The notes: generated from the letters alone by a model not told the origin. A DNA stretch of 64,000 nucleotides from an uncultured Eubacteriales bacterium (GCA_900315585.1 OMZP01000003.1:1-64000); one strand, 5' to 3'. Shown: positions 7,427-14,011, numbered from the stretch's first letter. Translations and numbers: made by a program.

Positions 7427-7470
7427 CGACGAAGGAAGCGGGCCGAAAGGCCCGCTTCCTTCGTCGTCAA
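7423..7470 (+). terminator. 22-bp perfect hairpin with GAAA tetraloop overlapping the stop codon
   Basis: Arms 7423-7444 and 7449-7470 are perfectly complementary over 22 bp, closed by GAAA. The TGA stop (7424-7426) is inside the left arm. There is no T-run, so it may stop exonucleases or act as a terminator in either direction. Confidence 0.7.
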
Positions 7471-7497
7471 TGCCAACTTTGCGATGGGAATTCCAAA

Positions 7498-7677
7498 AGC
7501 CTTCCCCTTTAGGGGCGTCGAGCGCCCGGAAAACAGTCCTGTGGACTGTTTTCAGCGAAACGGGGACGGCAGTCCCATGGAACGGTGGTTGAGCGCAGCG
7601 AAACCGGATGAGGTCGACCTTGTTCGCCATGTGCGGCACGTCGTCGACCCCGCAGGGACGCCATTCATGGCGTCCGC
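7498..7677. repeat. GCCTTCCCC element plus GGACGCCAT palindrome
   Basis: A copy of the GCCTTCCCCTTTAGGGG element with the AAAACAGTCC/GGACTGTTTT hairpin (about 7529-7551) is followed by CCTGCGGGACGCCAT-type palindrome near 7650-7677. It separates two converging genes. No gene is seen. Confidence 0.75.
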
Positions 7678-7697
7678 AAGTCCGCCGCGTTTCCCCT

Positions 7698-8744
7698 CTA
7701 CCAGGTCAGCACCTCGCACCCATCCTCGGTGATGGCCACCAAATCCTCCACGCGAACGCCGAACTTGCCGGGGAGGTAGATGCCGGGCTCCACGGAAAAG
7801 ATCATGCCGGGGGTCGCCACGACCTCGCTGACGGCGGACACGTCCGGGAATTCGTGTTCGTTGAGACCAATGCCGTGGCCGGTGCGGTGGTTGAAGTACG
7901 GGCCGTAGCCCGCGTCCTCGATGACCTTCCGGGCGGCGCGGTCGATGTCCTTCAGCTTCACACCGGGCTTGCAGGCGGCGATGCCCGCGCGGTTGGCGGC
8001 AGTGACCAGGTCGTGCACTTTTTTCTGCTCGCCTGAGACCGGGCCGAAGTGCACGGTGCGGGTCATGTCGCTGCAATACCGCTTCCAGATCAGGCCCACG
8101 TCCATGATGACGGTGTCGCCCATTTTCAGCCGGGTGCCGTCGCTGTCGTGATGGGGCTCCGCGCCGCTTGTGCCAAAGCAGATCAGCGGCGTGAACGCGG
8201 GGCCGGAAGCGCCCAGCTCCAGGGCAATTTGATTGTACAGCGCCTGGATCTCCTTCTCGGTGCAGCCCTCGTGCAGCGCCTCGCCGATGCGGCGGCACAC
8301 CTCCACGTTCATCTGGCTGCTCACGCGCATCAGGGCAAGCTCCTCCGCGTCCTTGATGAGCCGCGCGTCGTCCACCGGCTGGCTGCCCAGCACCGGGGTC
8401 ACGTCCTTCCGCGCCTGCATCAGGCGGATGGTGAAGTGGCTGGGCCAGGTCTTGTCGATGCCGATGGGCCCGGCGTCCACGTCCGCCGCCAGCAGCGCCA
8501 CGGGGTCGTCCGTGTCGTCGTAGAGGGCAAGCGGCACGTCCGTCTGCCCCTCCAGGGCGAACAGCCGGTTGCCGTACAGCGTCAGCCGCCCGTCCCCCTT
8601 CACCAGCAGCGCCAGCATCCGCTCAAAGGGCTCGCACCACACCCCGGTCAGGTAGAATACCGAGGCGGGGTTCGTGACGATGATCTGCTTGAGGCCGCAG
8701 GCGGACATATTTTGGGTGACCTTTATGATACGTTGCGTGTTCAT
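7698..8744 (-). CDS. M24-family Xaa-Pro aminopeptidase/dipeptidase
   Basis: The 348-residue protein has the two-domain layout of this family: a creatinase-like N-terminal domain (about 1-125) and a pita-bread M24 domain. The five metal ligands appear in VIMDVGL, CSDMTRTVHFG, RTGHGIGLNEHEFP, SVEPGIY and GVRVEDLV. Such enzymes use two Mn or Co ions to release the residue before proline from short peptides in the cytoplasm. Length is typical for Firmicute Xaa-Pro dipeptidases. ATG 8744 has GAAGGGA upstream. It is transcribed alone, toward the repeat cluster at 7498-7677. Exact specificity (aminopeptidase or prolidase) cannot be read from sequence. Confidence 0.88.
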   Translation of the reverse strand: MNTQRIIKVTQNMSACGLKQIIVTNPASVFYLTGVWCEPFERMLALLVKGDGRLTLYGNRLFALEGQTDVPLALYDDTDDPVALLAADVDAGPIGIDKTWPSHFTIRLMQARKDVTPVLGSQPVDDARLIKDAEELALMRVSSQMNVEVCRRIGEALHEGCTEKEIQALYNQIALELGASGPAFTPLICFGTSGAEPHHDSDGTRLKMGDTVIMDVGLIWKRYCSDMTRTVHFGPVSGEQKKVHDLVTAANRAGIAACKPGVKLKDIDRAARKVIEDAGYGPYFNHRTGHGIGLNEHEFPDVSAVSEVVATPGMIFSVEPGIYLPGKFGVRVEDLVAITEDGCEVLTW

Positions 8745-8768
8745 TTCAATATCCCTTCAAATATATAA

Positions 8769-8930
8769 GTGTGGAGAGTGGAGTGAGGAGTGAGGAGTTC
8801 AGGTAGAAATCCTTCGGATTTCTTTTTATCCAGGAGAAGCGAAACGCTTTGCTTCTGTTTGAATGAAAACAAATCCGCAAGGATTTGCACCACAATTCCT
8901 CACTCCTCATTCCTCATTCCTCACTCCTCC
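8769..8930. repeat. Inverted heptamer array (GTGAGGA unit) with inner hairpins
   Basis: Left arm (8769-8800): GTGTGGA, GAGTGGA, GTGAGGA twice. Right arm (8894-8930): TCCTCAC/TCCTCAT units. Between them are GAAATCCTTCGGATTTC, GAAGCGAAACGCTTTGCTTC and AAATCCGCAAGGATTT hairpins. The right arm runs into the next gene and supplies its last codons and stop. The core between the arms is shared with the copy at 33194-33488. Confidence 0.85.
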
Positions 8931-9376
8931 GCGCCATAGCGTTCCAGCTCGACGCCGCTCTCGTTCAGGATCTCCAGGGAGAACTCATCGGGGTAGCCCT
9001 CCTCGTACACCACCCGCCGGATGCCGCTGTTCACGATCATCTTTGCGCAGAGCACGCAGGGCTGGTGGGTGCAGTAGAGGGTCGCGCCGTCGATGCTGCT
9101 GCCCAGCCGCGCCGCCTGGATGATGGCGTTCTGCTCGGCGTGCACCGCGTAGCAGATCTCGTGGTGGGTGCCGGAGGCGATGCCCAGCTTCTCCCGCAGG
9201 CACTCGCCCCGCTCCACGCAGGTCTTGATGCCCGCCGGCGCGCCGTTGTAGCCCGTGGTCACGATGCGCTTGTTCTTTACGATCACCGCGCCGATCTTCC
9301 GGTTCGGCTTGTAACAGCTGGCCCACGAGGCGATCACCTTCGCCAGCTCCATAAACCGCGCGTCCCACTTGTCCAT
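8921..9376 (-). CDS. dCMP deaminase
   Basis: The 151-residue protein is a zinc-dependent deoxycytidylate deaminase. The zinc site is seen as HAEQNAI (His and the catalytic Glu) and PCVLCAK (two Cys); TTGYNGAPAG and the Cys/His-rich insert after it are typical of dCMP rather than free cytidine deaminases. It makes dUMP for thymidylate synthesis; the ComEB group in Firmicutes is close. ATG 9376 is used because upstream codons run through repeats and have no ribosome site. Its final codons and TGA lie in a heptamer repeat arm, so the C-terminus (GAEE) is repeat-derived. Confidence 0.92.
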   Translation of the reverse strand: MDKWDARFMELAKVIASWASCYKPNRKIGAVIVKNKRIVTTGYNGAPAGIKTCVERGECLREKLGIASGTHHEICYAVHAEQNAIIQAARLGSSIDGATLYCTHQPCVLCAKMIVNSGIRRVVYEEGYPDEFSLEILNESGVELERYGAEE

Positions 9377-9410
9377 GCGGATGCCCCCTTTGAGTGAGTT
9401 TGATGGTACT

Positions 9411-9439
9411 ATTATAGTATATCGGTGGGGGAAATGCAA
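9411..9439 (-). promoter_or_regulatory. Promoter for the dCMP deaminase gene
   Basis: Read on the minus strand: TTGCAT (9434-9439), 17 bp, TATAAT (9411-9416), about 35 bp before the ATG at 9376. Confidence 0.65.
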
Positions 9440-9499
9440 ATTGGATTTGGGCTGGGGTTTTGGCGGCCTGCGCGGGGAAGACCGGGAACGCCTATTTTT

Positions 9500-9586
9500 G
9501 GCGGCCTGCTTCGCTGTTTGGTGAAGCTTCGCGCTCAGCACATCGCGCTGAGCCGCTCGCTTCAAAGCACGACTCAGCAGGCCGCC
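9500..9586. repeat. 87-bp three-stem element, subfamily A (copy 1)
   Basis: Outer arms GGCGGCCTGCT/AGCAGGCCGCC, middle stem TGAAGC/GCTTCA and apical GCTCAGC/GCTGAGC around ACATCGC. It is followed by TTTT on the plus strand. Other A copies: 35241-35327 and 43523-43609. It lies upstream of the deaminase promoter. A partial GGCGGCCTGC also occurs just before it near 9462. Confidence 0.82.
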
Positions 9587-9633
9587 TTTTCCGTTGGGGA
9601 GCAGCGAGGGAGGGTTGCGGCTTTCGGCAATGC

Positions 9634-9845
9634 GGACAGCATGAATGCTGTCCCTGCGGATGTCGTTGCGGTATGGCGCAATTCCGTAGGGACGCCATTC
9701 ATGGCGTCCGGGAAAGGGGAACGACCTCATCCGACCTCGCTGCGCTCGGCCACCGTTCCATGGGACTGCCGTCCCCGTCTCGCTGAAAACAGTCCACAGG
9801 ACTGTTTTCCGGGCGCTCGACGCCCCTAAAGGGGAAGGCTTTGGA
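9634..9845. repeat. Palindromes and inverted GCCTTCCCC element
   Basis: GGACAGCAT/ATGCTGTCC with CCTGCGG tail (about 9634-9660), GGACGCCAT/ATGGCGTCC (about 9687-9712), then a minus-oriented GCCTTCCCC element to 9845 with the AAAACAGTCC/GGACTGTTTT hairpin. No gene is seen from 9440 to 10026. Confidence 0.75.
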
Positions 9846-9874
9846 AGCTGTGCGGGAGGCTGACCCGCAAAGGC

Positions 9875-10025
9875 AAACCCCATGCGCTGGAATCAGTGGC
9901 GCATGGGGTTTGGATCAGGCGTGCGGCAGCGAACGGGATGGAACATCCCATGTTCCACGCGGCAGCAAATGGGGTCGAGCGCCCTGCGCTCGCACGCGGC
10001 AGCAAATGGCCGCCGGCCCTGCCGG
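9875..10025 (-). terminator. 3'-end structure: GCGGCAGC modules and conserved-loop hairpin
   Basis: Downstream of the binding-protein gene, three units of GCGGCAGC plus a hairpin occur between 9930 and 10025. They are followed by a 12-bp stem AAACCCCATGCG (9875-9886) and CGCATGGGGTTT (9900-9911) with loop CTGGAATCAGTGG. The same 13-base loop tops a different stem at 13899-13933, also 3' of a minus-strand gene. It probably ends or protects the transcript. Confidence 0.6.
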
Positions 10026-10026
10026 C

Positions 10027-10848
10027 TTATTCGATGACGCCGCCCTCGACGACCAGGTTGTCGGGATCGACGGCGTCGCCGTAGACCTCCTTCAGGGTCG
10101 CCTCATAGTCGGCGTGGAAGAAGTTCTCGGCGGCCAGGGCCTCGATCTCCTCGTTGATATAGGCCAGGACGGTGTCGTTGCCCTTCTGCACGGCGGGGGC
10201 GATGGTGTCCAGGCTGCCGAGGCTCTCGATGCCCACGGTGAAGCCGGGGTTCTCGATGGCCCAGGCCAGCACCTCGGTGTTGTCGGTGGACAGGGCATCG
10301 CCGCGGCCGTCCAGCAGGGCGTTGAAGGTCTCGGTGTAGGTGTCGAACTTCAGCAGGTTCACGTCCGGCTCGTTGGCGGTGAACCAGGTCTCGGCGGTGG
10401 TGCCCTTGGAGACGATCAGGGTCTTGCCCCGCAGGCCTTCGATGTCGGTGATCAGCGCGGCGTCCGGGCTGACCACGCCCAGGGCTACCTTCATGTAGGG
10501 CAGGGCGAAGTCCACGACCTCGGCGCGCTCCGGGGTGACGGTGAAGTTGGCCAGGATGATGTCCACCTTGGCGCTGGTCAGGTATTCCACGCGGTTCGGC
10601 GCGTCCACGCTCACCAGCTCCAGCTCCACGCCCAGGTCCTCCGCCAGGCGGCGGGCGAAGTAGACATCGTAGCCCTGGTATTCGCCGGTCTCGTCCACAT
10701 AGCCGAAGGGCTTCTTGTCGCTGAACACGCCGATGGTCAGCGTGCCGCTCTCCTTGATCTCGTCCAGGGTGCGGGCCTTGGCGTCGGCAAAGGCCGCGGG
10801 AATCAGGGCAATGGCCAGAACCAGAATCAGCGCAAACAGTTTCTTCAT
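10027..10848 (-). CDS. Polar amino-acid ABC transporter substrate-binding protein (probably cyst(e)ine)
   Basis: The 273-residue protein has an N-terminal export signal (hydrophobic stretch, AFADA) and the family-3 solute-binding fold: TLTIGVFSDKKPFGYVDETG, GYDVYFARRLAEDLG, VDIILANFTVTPERAEVVDF and a TTAETWF hinge region. It would capture a polar amino acid outside the cell for the membrane parts encoded upstream on the same strand. FTVTPERA and the SDKKPFGYVD start resemble cystine/cysteine binders of the TcyA/PEB1 group. The Cys-rich leader ORF in front (10973-11044) independently points to cyst(e)ine. It has its own promoter, so it can be made in excess over the membrane subunits. Confidence 0.85.
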   Translation of the reverse strand: MKKLFALILVLAIALIPAAFADAKARTLDEIKESGTLTIGVFSDKKPFGYVDETGEYQGYDVYFARRLAEDLGVELELVSVDAPNRVEYLTSAKVDIILANFTVTPERAEVVDFALPYMKVALGVVSPDAALITDIEGLRGKTLIVSKGTTAETWFTANEPDVNLLKFDTYTETFNALLDGRGDALSTDNTEVLAWAIENPGFTVGIESLGSLDTIAPAVQKGNDTVLAYINEEIEALAAENFFHADYEATLKEVYGDAVDPDNLVVEGGVIE

Positions 10849-10890
10849 GATGATCTCTCCTTCTTATTTGGTCGTTTGGATTATATATAA

Positions 10891-10939
10891 ACAGGCGGAA
10901 CGGAATGAACGCTTGCGTCGTCCATTCCGCTCCGCCTGT
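10891..10939 (-). terminator. Attenuator-type hairpin before the binding-protein gene
   Basis: On the minus strand, ACAGGCGGA plus CGGAATG pair with CATTCCG plus TCCGCCTGT (one internal mismatch), followed by an A/T-rich TTTATATATAAT tract. It lies between the leader ORF and the binding-protein start, where a leader-controlled terminator would be. Confidence 0.6.
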
Positions 10940-10972
10940 ATATATCCTTGGCCGCGTCAGAGCACGGGAAGT

Positions 10973-11044
10973 TCACCGGCAGGGCATCGGGCGACGCTGA
11001 CGGCACATACAACACATGTTCTCAACGCGGAAGCTGCGCATCAT
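10973..11044 (-). CDS. Cys-rich leader peptide (23 codons) before the ABC binding protein
   Basis: The ORF MMRSFRVENMCCMCRQRRPM ending PCR starts at ATG 11044, behind AAGGAGGG (11052-11059) at ideal spacing, and about 45 bp after a perfect promoter. It has adjacent Cys codons TGT TGT (11009-11014), a third TGC at 11003-11005 and a fourth near its end. CCGCGT (11025-11030 complement) and ACGCGG (10952-10957 complement) can pair around the Cys codons, and a terminator-like hairpin follows at 10891-10939. This is the design of a translation-coupled attenuator that senses charged tRNA-Cys. The second leader (13469-13540) has the same length and layout. Function is inferred, not shown. Confidence 0.72.
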   Translation of the reverse strand: MMRSFRVENMCCMCRQRRPMPCR

Positions 11045-11089
11045 GTTGTCGCCCTCCTTTTTCCTAGTGGTTCGCTCAGTTATAGGTGC

Positions 11090-11118
11090 ATTATATGCGC
11101 CCGGGGGCGGGTTGTCAA
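11090..11118 (-). promoter_or_regulatory. Promoter for the leader and binding-protein unit
   Basis: Minus strand: TTGACA (11113-11118), 17 bp, TATAAT (11090-11095), a consensus sigma-A promoter. Its spacer (starting ACCCGCCCCC) resembles that of the promoter at 13566-13594. Confidence 0.88.
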
Positions 11119-11142
11119 GTGGGTAAACGACTTTTTAACAAA

Positions 11143-11892
11143 TCAGCGCACGGCGTCAAATTCAAAGGTATTCAGGAACTGCTGAGCGCGCTCGGTCTGG
11201 GGGTGGTGGAAGAACTGTTTCGGCGGGGCCTCCTCCAGCACCAGCCCGCCCTCCAGGAACAGCACCCGATCGGCCACGGCCTCGGCGAAGCGCATCTCGT
11301 GGGTGACGATCAGCATGGTCATGCCCTCGCGGGCCAGGTCCAGCACCACGTTCAAGACCTCCCGCACCATCTCCGGGTCCAGGGCGGCGGTGATCTCGTC
11401 CAGCAGCAAAAGCCGCGGGTGCATCAGCATCGCCCGCACCAGGGCCACGCGCTGCTTCTGGCCGCCGGAGAGCTGCCGGGGCAGGGACTTCGCCTTCTCC
11501 GCCAGGCCCACCCGGGCCAGCGCCTGCTCCGCCTCGGCCTCCACCTCCGGCTTCGGCCGCTTCAGCGCCTGCACCGGGCCCAGCGTCAGGTTGCCCAGCA
11601 CGTCCATGTGGGGGAACAGGTCGTAGCTCTGGAACACCATGCCCACCTGGCGGCGCACCTGCACCAGGTCCGCGCCGGTGTCGATGCGCTGCCCGTCCAG
11701 CAGGATCTCGCCGCCGTCCGGGCGCTCCAGGCCGTTGATGCACCGCAGCAGCGTGCTCTTGCCGCAGCCGCTGGGGCCCACCACCACGATGACCTCGCCC
11801 TCCTTCATGGCAAAGGATACGTCCTTCAACACGCCGTTGGCGTCGAAGTTTTTGCTGAGATGTCGGACCTCTAAGATTGGTTTATCACTCAT
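11143..11892 (-). CDS. Polar amino-acid ABC transporter ATP-binding protein
   Basis: The 249-residue ATPase shows Walker A GPSGCGKST, Q-loop FQSYDLFPH, signature LSGGQKQRVALVRAM, Walker B LLLLDEITAALDP and the switch His in VTHEMRFA. Length and motifs match the GlnQ/TcyC class that powers import of polar amino acids. It is the third gene of the minus-strand unit that begins with the two permeases. A heptamer array fills the 156 bp between the second permease and this gene, and a fresh promoter for the binding protein lies right after its stop. Family assignment is firm; the substrate follows from context only. Confidence 0.92.
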   Translation of the reverse strand: MSDKPILEVRHLSKNFDANGVLKDVSFAMKEGEVIVVVGPSGCGKSTLLRCINGLERPDGGEILLDGQRIDTGADLVQVRRQVGMVFQSYDLFPHMDVLGNLTLGPVQALKRPKPEVEAEAEQALARVGLAEKAKSLPRQLSGGQKQRVALVRAMLMHPRLLLLDEITAALDPEMVREVLNVVLDLAREGMTMLIVTHEMRFAEAVADRVLFLEGGLVLEEAPPKQFFHHPQTERAQQFLNTFEFDAVR

Positions 11893-11914
11893 TTGGAATC
11901 TCCTATCAGGTATT

Positions 11915-12039
11915 CAGGGAACAGGGAACAGGGCCCAGGGAACAGGAAATGCTGCTGCCGCGGTTTTTTATGGATGCCACTTGAACAGAAATTGCGGTAG
12001 CCACTATCCCTGTTCCCTATTCCCTGTTCCCTGTTCCCT
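11915..12039. repeat. Inverted heptamer array (CAGGGAA unit)
   Basis: Left arm (11915-11950): CAGGGAA repeated, one CAGGGCC variant. Right arm (12006-12039): TCCCTGT/TCCCTAT units. The left arm ends GGAAATGCTGCTGCCGCGG, the same core as the array at 5661-5753. It sits inside the ABC transporter operon. Confidence 0.85.
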
Positions 12040-12048
12040 CGAAATAAC

Positions 12049-12717
12049 TTATGCCCACCGCTTTTCCAGCCTTCCGGCCACCAGGGAGATCGGCCAGCAG
12101 GCGAGGAAGTAGAGGAAGAACACCACGGCGTAGATCCAGACCGCGGCCTGGGGGGCATCGTAGCGGGCGGCGTCGATGATCTGGCTGCCCACCTTCAGCA
12201 CCTCCACCACGCCGATCAGCATCACCAGCGAGGTGGTCTTGATCATGCGGGTGGCCAGGTTGATGGCCTGGGGCACCAGCCGCCTTGCCGCCTGGGGCAG
12301 CAGCACGAACCGCCAGCACTGGCCGCGGGTGAGGCCCAGGGCGGCGCTGCTCTCCCGCTGGTGGACGGGGATGGAGGTGATGGCGCCGCGCACCAGATCG
12401 CCCATCTCCCCCGCGCCCCAGAAGGTGAACACGGCCACCGCCGCCGTCTCGCCGGAGATCTGGATGTTGAAGGCCTTGGCTAGGCCGAAGTAGACCAGGA
12501 ACAGCAGCACCAGCTGGGGCACGATGCGCACCGTCTCCAGCCAGAGCCGGAAGAAGGCCCGCACGACGGGGTTTTTCAGTGTCATCAGCGCGCCGACGAT
12601 CAGCCCCAGGGCCACGGACAGCGCCACCGACAGCAGCGACAACTTCAGCGTCACGCCCAGGCCGCCCAGCAGCCGCGCCAGGTTATTGCCCTTGAACAGA
12701 ACCGCCAAATCCTGCAT
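12049..12717 (-). CDS. Polar amino-acid ABC transporter permease
   Basis: The 222-residue membrane protein belongs to the HisM/GlnP-type permeases: several hydrophobic helices and the cytoplasmic EAA loop, seen as ESSAALGLTRGQCWRFVLLP, that docks on the ATPase. It overlaps the preceding permease gene by 35 bp, indicating translational coupling and a heterodimeric channel. Start ATG 12717 follows directly from the overlap. No truncation is visible. Gene order permease-permease-ATPase-binding protein is common for such importers, although here the binding protein is separately controlled. Confidence 0.9.
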   Translation of the reverse strand: MQDLAVLFKGNNLARLLGGLGVTLKLSLLSVALSVALGLIVGALMTLKNPVVRAFFRLWLETVRIVPQLVLLFLVYFGLAKAFNIQISGETAAVAVFTFWGAGEMGDLVRGAITSIPVHQRESSAALGLTRGQCWRFVLLPQAARRLVPQAINLATRMIKTTSLVMLIGVVEVLKVGSQIIDAARYDAPQAAVWIYAVVFFLYFLACWPISLVAGRLEKRWA

Positions 12718-13357
12718 AGCGCAGCCTCCTTTCCCAGAGCGAGAACGCGATGGAGACGGGCAGCAGCAGCGTCAGGTAGGCCACCGTCAGCATCAGCAGC
12801 GCCTCGTCGGTCTTGTAGTACATGCCGATCAGATCCTTGGCCACGTACATCAGATCCGCCAGGGCTACGGCGCTGAACACGCTGGTCTCCTTGATCAGGA
12901 AGATGGCGTTGGCGCCGATGGCCGGGACGGCCGTGGCCAGCGCCTGGGGCAGGATCACGAACCGCATGTTTTGCAGGGGCGTCAGCCCGATGCACATGCC
13001 GGATTCCGTCTGGGCCCGGTCCACCGCCTCCAGGCCGCTGCGCAGCGCCTCGGCCATGTAGGCCCCGCCCAGGAAGGTGAGCCCCGTGATGGCGCAGGCC
13101 TCCGCGCTCAGCTTCACGCCCACCTTCGGCAGGCCGAAGTAGAGGAAGAACAGCTGCACCAGCAGCGGGGTGTTCCGCGCCAGCTCGATGTAGGCGGAAG
13201 CGATCTGCTTCAGCACCGGCACCCTGTACCAGCGCGCCAGGCAGCACAGCGCCCCCACCGCCAGCGACAGCAGTATGCCGATGGCGCCGATGCGCAGCGT
13301 CAGGCCCGCCGCCTTCACGTACATGGGCGTGAAACGCTGGATGAAGTCCATGTCCAT
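12683..13357 (-). CDS. Polar amino-acid ABC transporter permease (first gene of the unit)
   Basis: The 224-residue protein is a second HisM/GlnP-type permease. IELARNTPLLVQLFFLYFGLP is the typical second-helix signature, and TESGMCIGLTPLQNMRFVILP is the EAA loop. It would pair with the 12049-12717 product. ATG 13357 is used, behind GAAGGGA; an in-frame ATG six bases later is possible. A consensus promoter, a Cys-containing leader ORF and a terminator lie upstream (13415-13594), suggesting the whole operon is attenuated. The C-terminal 12 codons overlap the next gene in another frame. Confidence 0.9.
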   Translation of the reverse strand: MDMDFIQRFTPMYVKAAGLTLRIGAIGILLSLAVGALCCLARWYRVPVLKQIASAYIELARNTPLLVQLFFLYFGLPKVGVKLSAEACAITGLTFLGGAYMAEALRSGLEAVDRAQTESGMCIGLTPLQNMRFVILPQALATAVPAIGANAIFLIKETSVFSAVALADLMYVAKDLIGMYYKTDEALLMLTVAYLTLLLPVSIAFSLWERRLRYAGFGGSVQGQ

Positions 13358-13414
13358 GGGATCAGTCCCTTCGGTGGCTTGAATGCAAATGATGTCGAAA
13401 AACGGTTTCGCGTG

Positions 13415-13442
13415 AAAAAACAGCGGCCCGCCTGGGCCGCTG
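13415..13442 (-). terminator. Attenuator terminator before the permease operon
   Basis: Minus strand: CAGCGGCCC (13442-13434 side) pairs with GGGCCGCTG (13429-13421 side) over 9 bp with a 4-base loop, followed by TTTTTT. It lies between the leader stop and the first permease. The segment GCGGCCCGC inside the leader ORF is complementary to the descending arm GCGGGCCGC, an alternative pairing that would block it. Confidence 0.82.
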
Positions 13443-13468
13443 TTGCATGCTTCGTGGGTGGGGCGGCG

Positions 13469-13540
13469 TCAGGACACGGCAAAGCGGGCCGCGCGACAAC
13501 ACGCCGCCTTGTACAGGCGCGCTTCGGACCGGATCGCCAT
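13469..13540 (-). CDS. Cys-Cys leader peptide (23 codons) before the permease operon
   Basis: The ORF MAIRSEARLYKAACCRAARF ending AVS starts at ATG 13540 with GGGAGGTG seven bases upstream, about 25 bp after a perfect promoter. Adjacent TGT TGT codons (13496-13501) stand in the middle. GGCGGCGT just before them and ACGCCGCC just after the stop can form an 8-bp hairpin that encloses the Cys codons, and a 9-bp terminator with six T follows. It is as long as the leader at 10973-11044. I infer ribosome-mediated attenuation by cysteine supply; which structure wins at low cysteine cannot be decided by eye. Confidence 0.75.
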   Translation of the reverse strand: MAIRSEARLYKAACCRAARFAVS

Positions 13541-13565
13541 GCGAACACCTCCCTTTACGGTAGTT

Positions 13566-13594
13566 AGTATAGCGTGGGGGGCGGGTTTTGTCAA
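13566..13594 (-). promoter_or_regulatory. Promoter for the leader and permease operon
   Basis: Minus strand: TTGACA (13589-13594), 17 bp, TATACT (13566-13571). The start of transcription would lie only about 20 bp before the leader ATG. Confidence 0.88.
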
Positions 13595-13659
13595 TGACGC
13601 CAGCGTTAATTCAGCAGGGTGAAGCGGGAAAGGGGCGGGGGCGTCGTTTCCGCAGGGGA

Positions 13660-13897
13660 CGCGCGGCTGACCGTAGGGACAGCATTCATGCTGTCCGCAA
13701 AGCGAGCGCCCCGCGCTCAGCTGCGCCTGTTACGGCATAGGCGCGTGGCCGTACGGAAGGACCTCATCCGACCTCGCTCCGCTCGGCCACCTTCCCCATA
13801 GGGGAAGGCTTTTGGAGTTGCGGCAATCGCAGGGGGAGACAGCGAGCGCCTTCGCTCGGCGGACGCCATGAATGGCGTCCCTACGGCCGCACAACGA
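13660..13897. repeat. Palindromes and inverted CCTTCCCC element
   Basis: GGACAGCAT/ATGCTGTCC with the CCGTAGG flank (about 13671-13699), a short CTTCCCCATAGGGGAAG element (about 13752-13815) and GGACGCCAT/ATGGCGTCC with CTACGG (about 13859-13886). No gene is seen between 13595 and 14011. Confidence 0.75.
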
Positions 13898-13898
13898 A

Positions 13899-14010
13899 GA
13901 AATCCCGCGCTGGAATCAGTGGCGCGGGATTTCGTGAACAGAAATGCGGCAGCAAGAGGGGTTGAGCGCCCCGCGCTCAGGCGGCAGCAAGAGGGGTTGA
14001 GCGCCCCGCG
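13899..14010 (-). terminator. 3'-end structure: two GAGCGC hairpins and conserved-loop hairpin
   Basis: After the NlpC/P60 gene, two identical units of GCGGCAGCAAGAGGGGT plus TGAGCGC/GCGCTCA hairpin (about 13952-14010) are followed by GAAATCCCGCG (13899-13909) and CGCGGGATTTC (13923-13933) with the loop CTGGAATCAGTGG seen at 9887-9899. Confidence 0.6.
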
Positions 14011-14011
14011 C

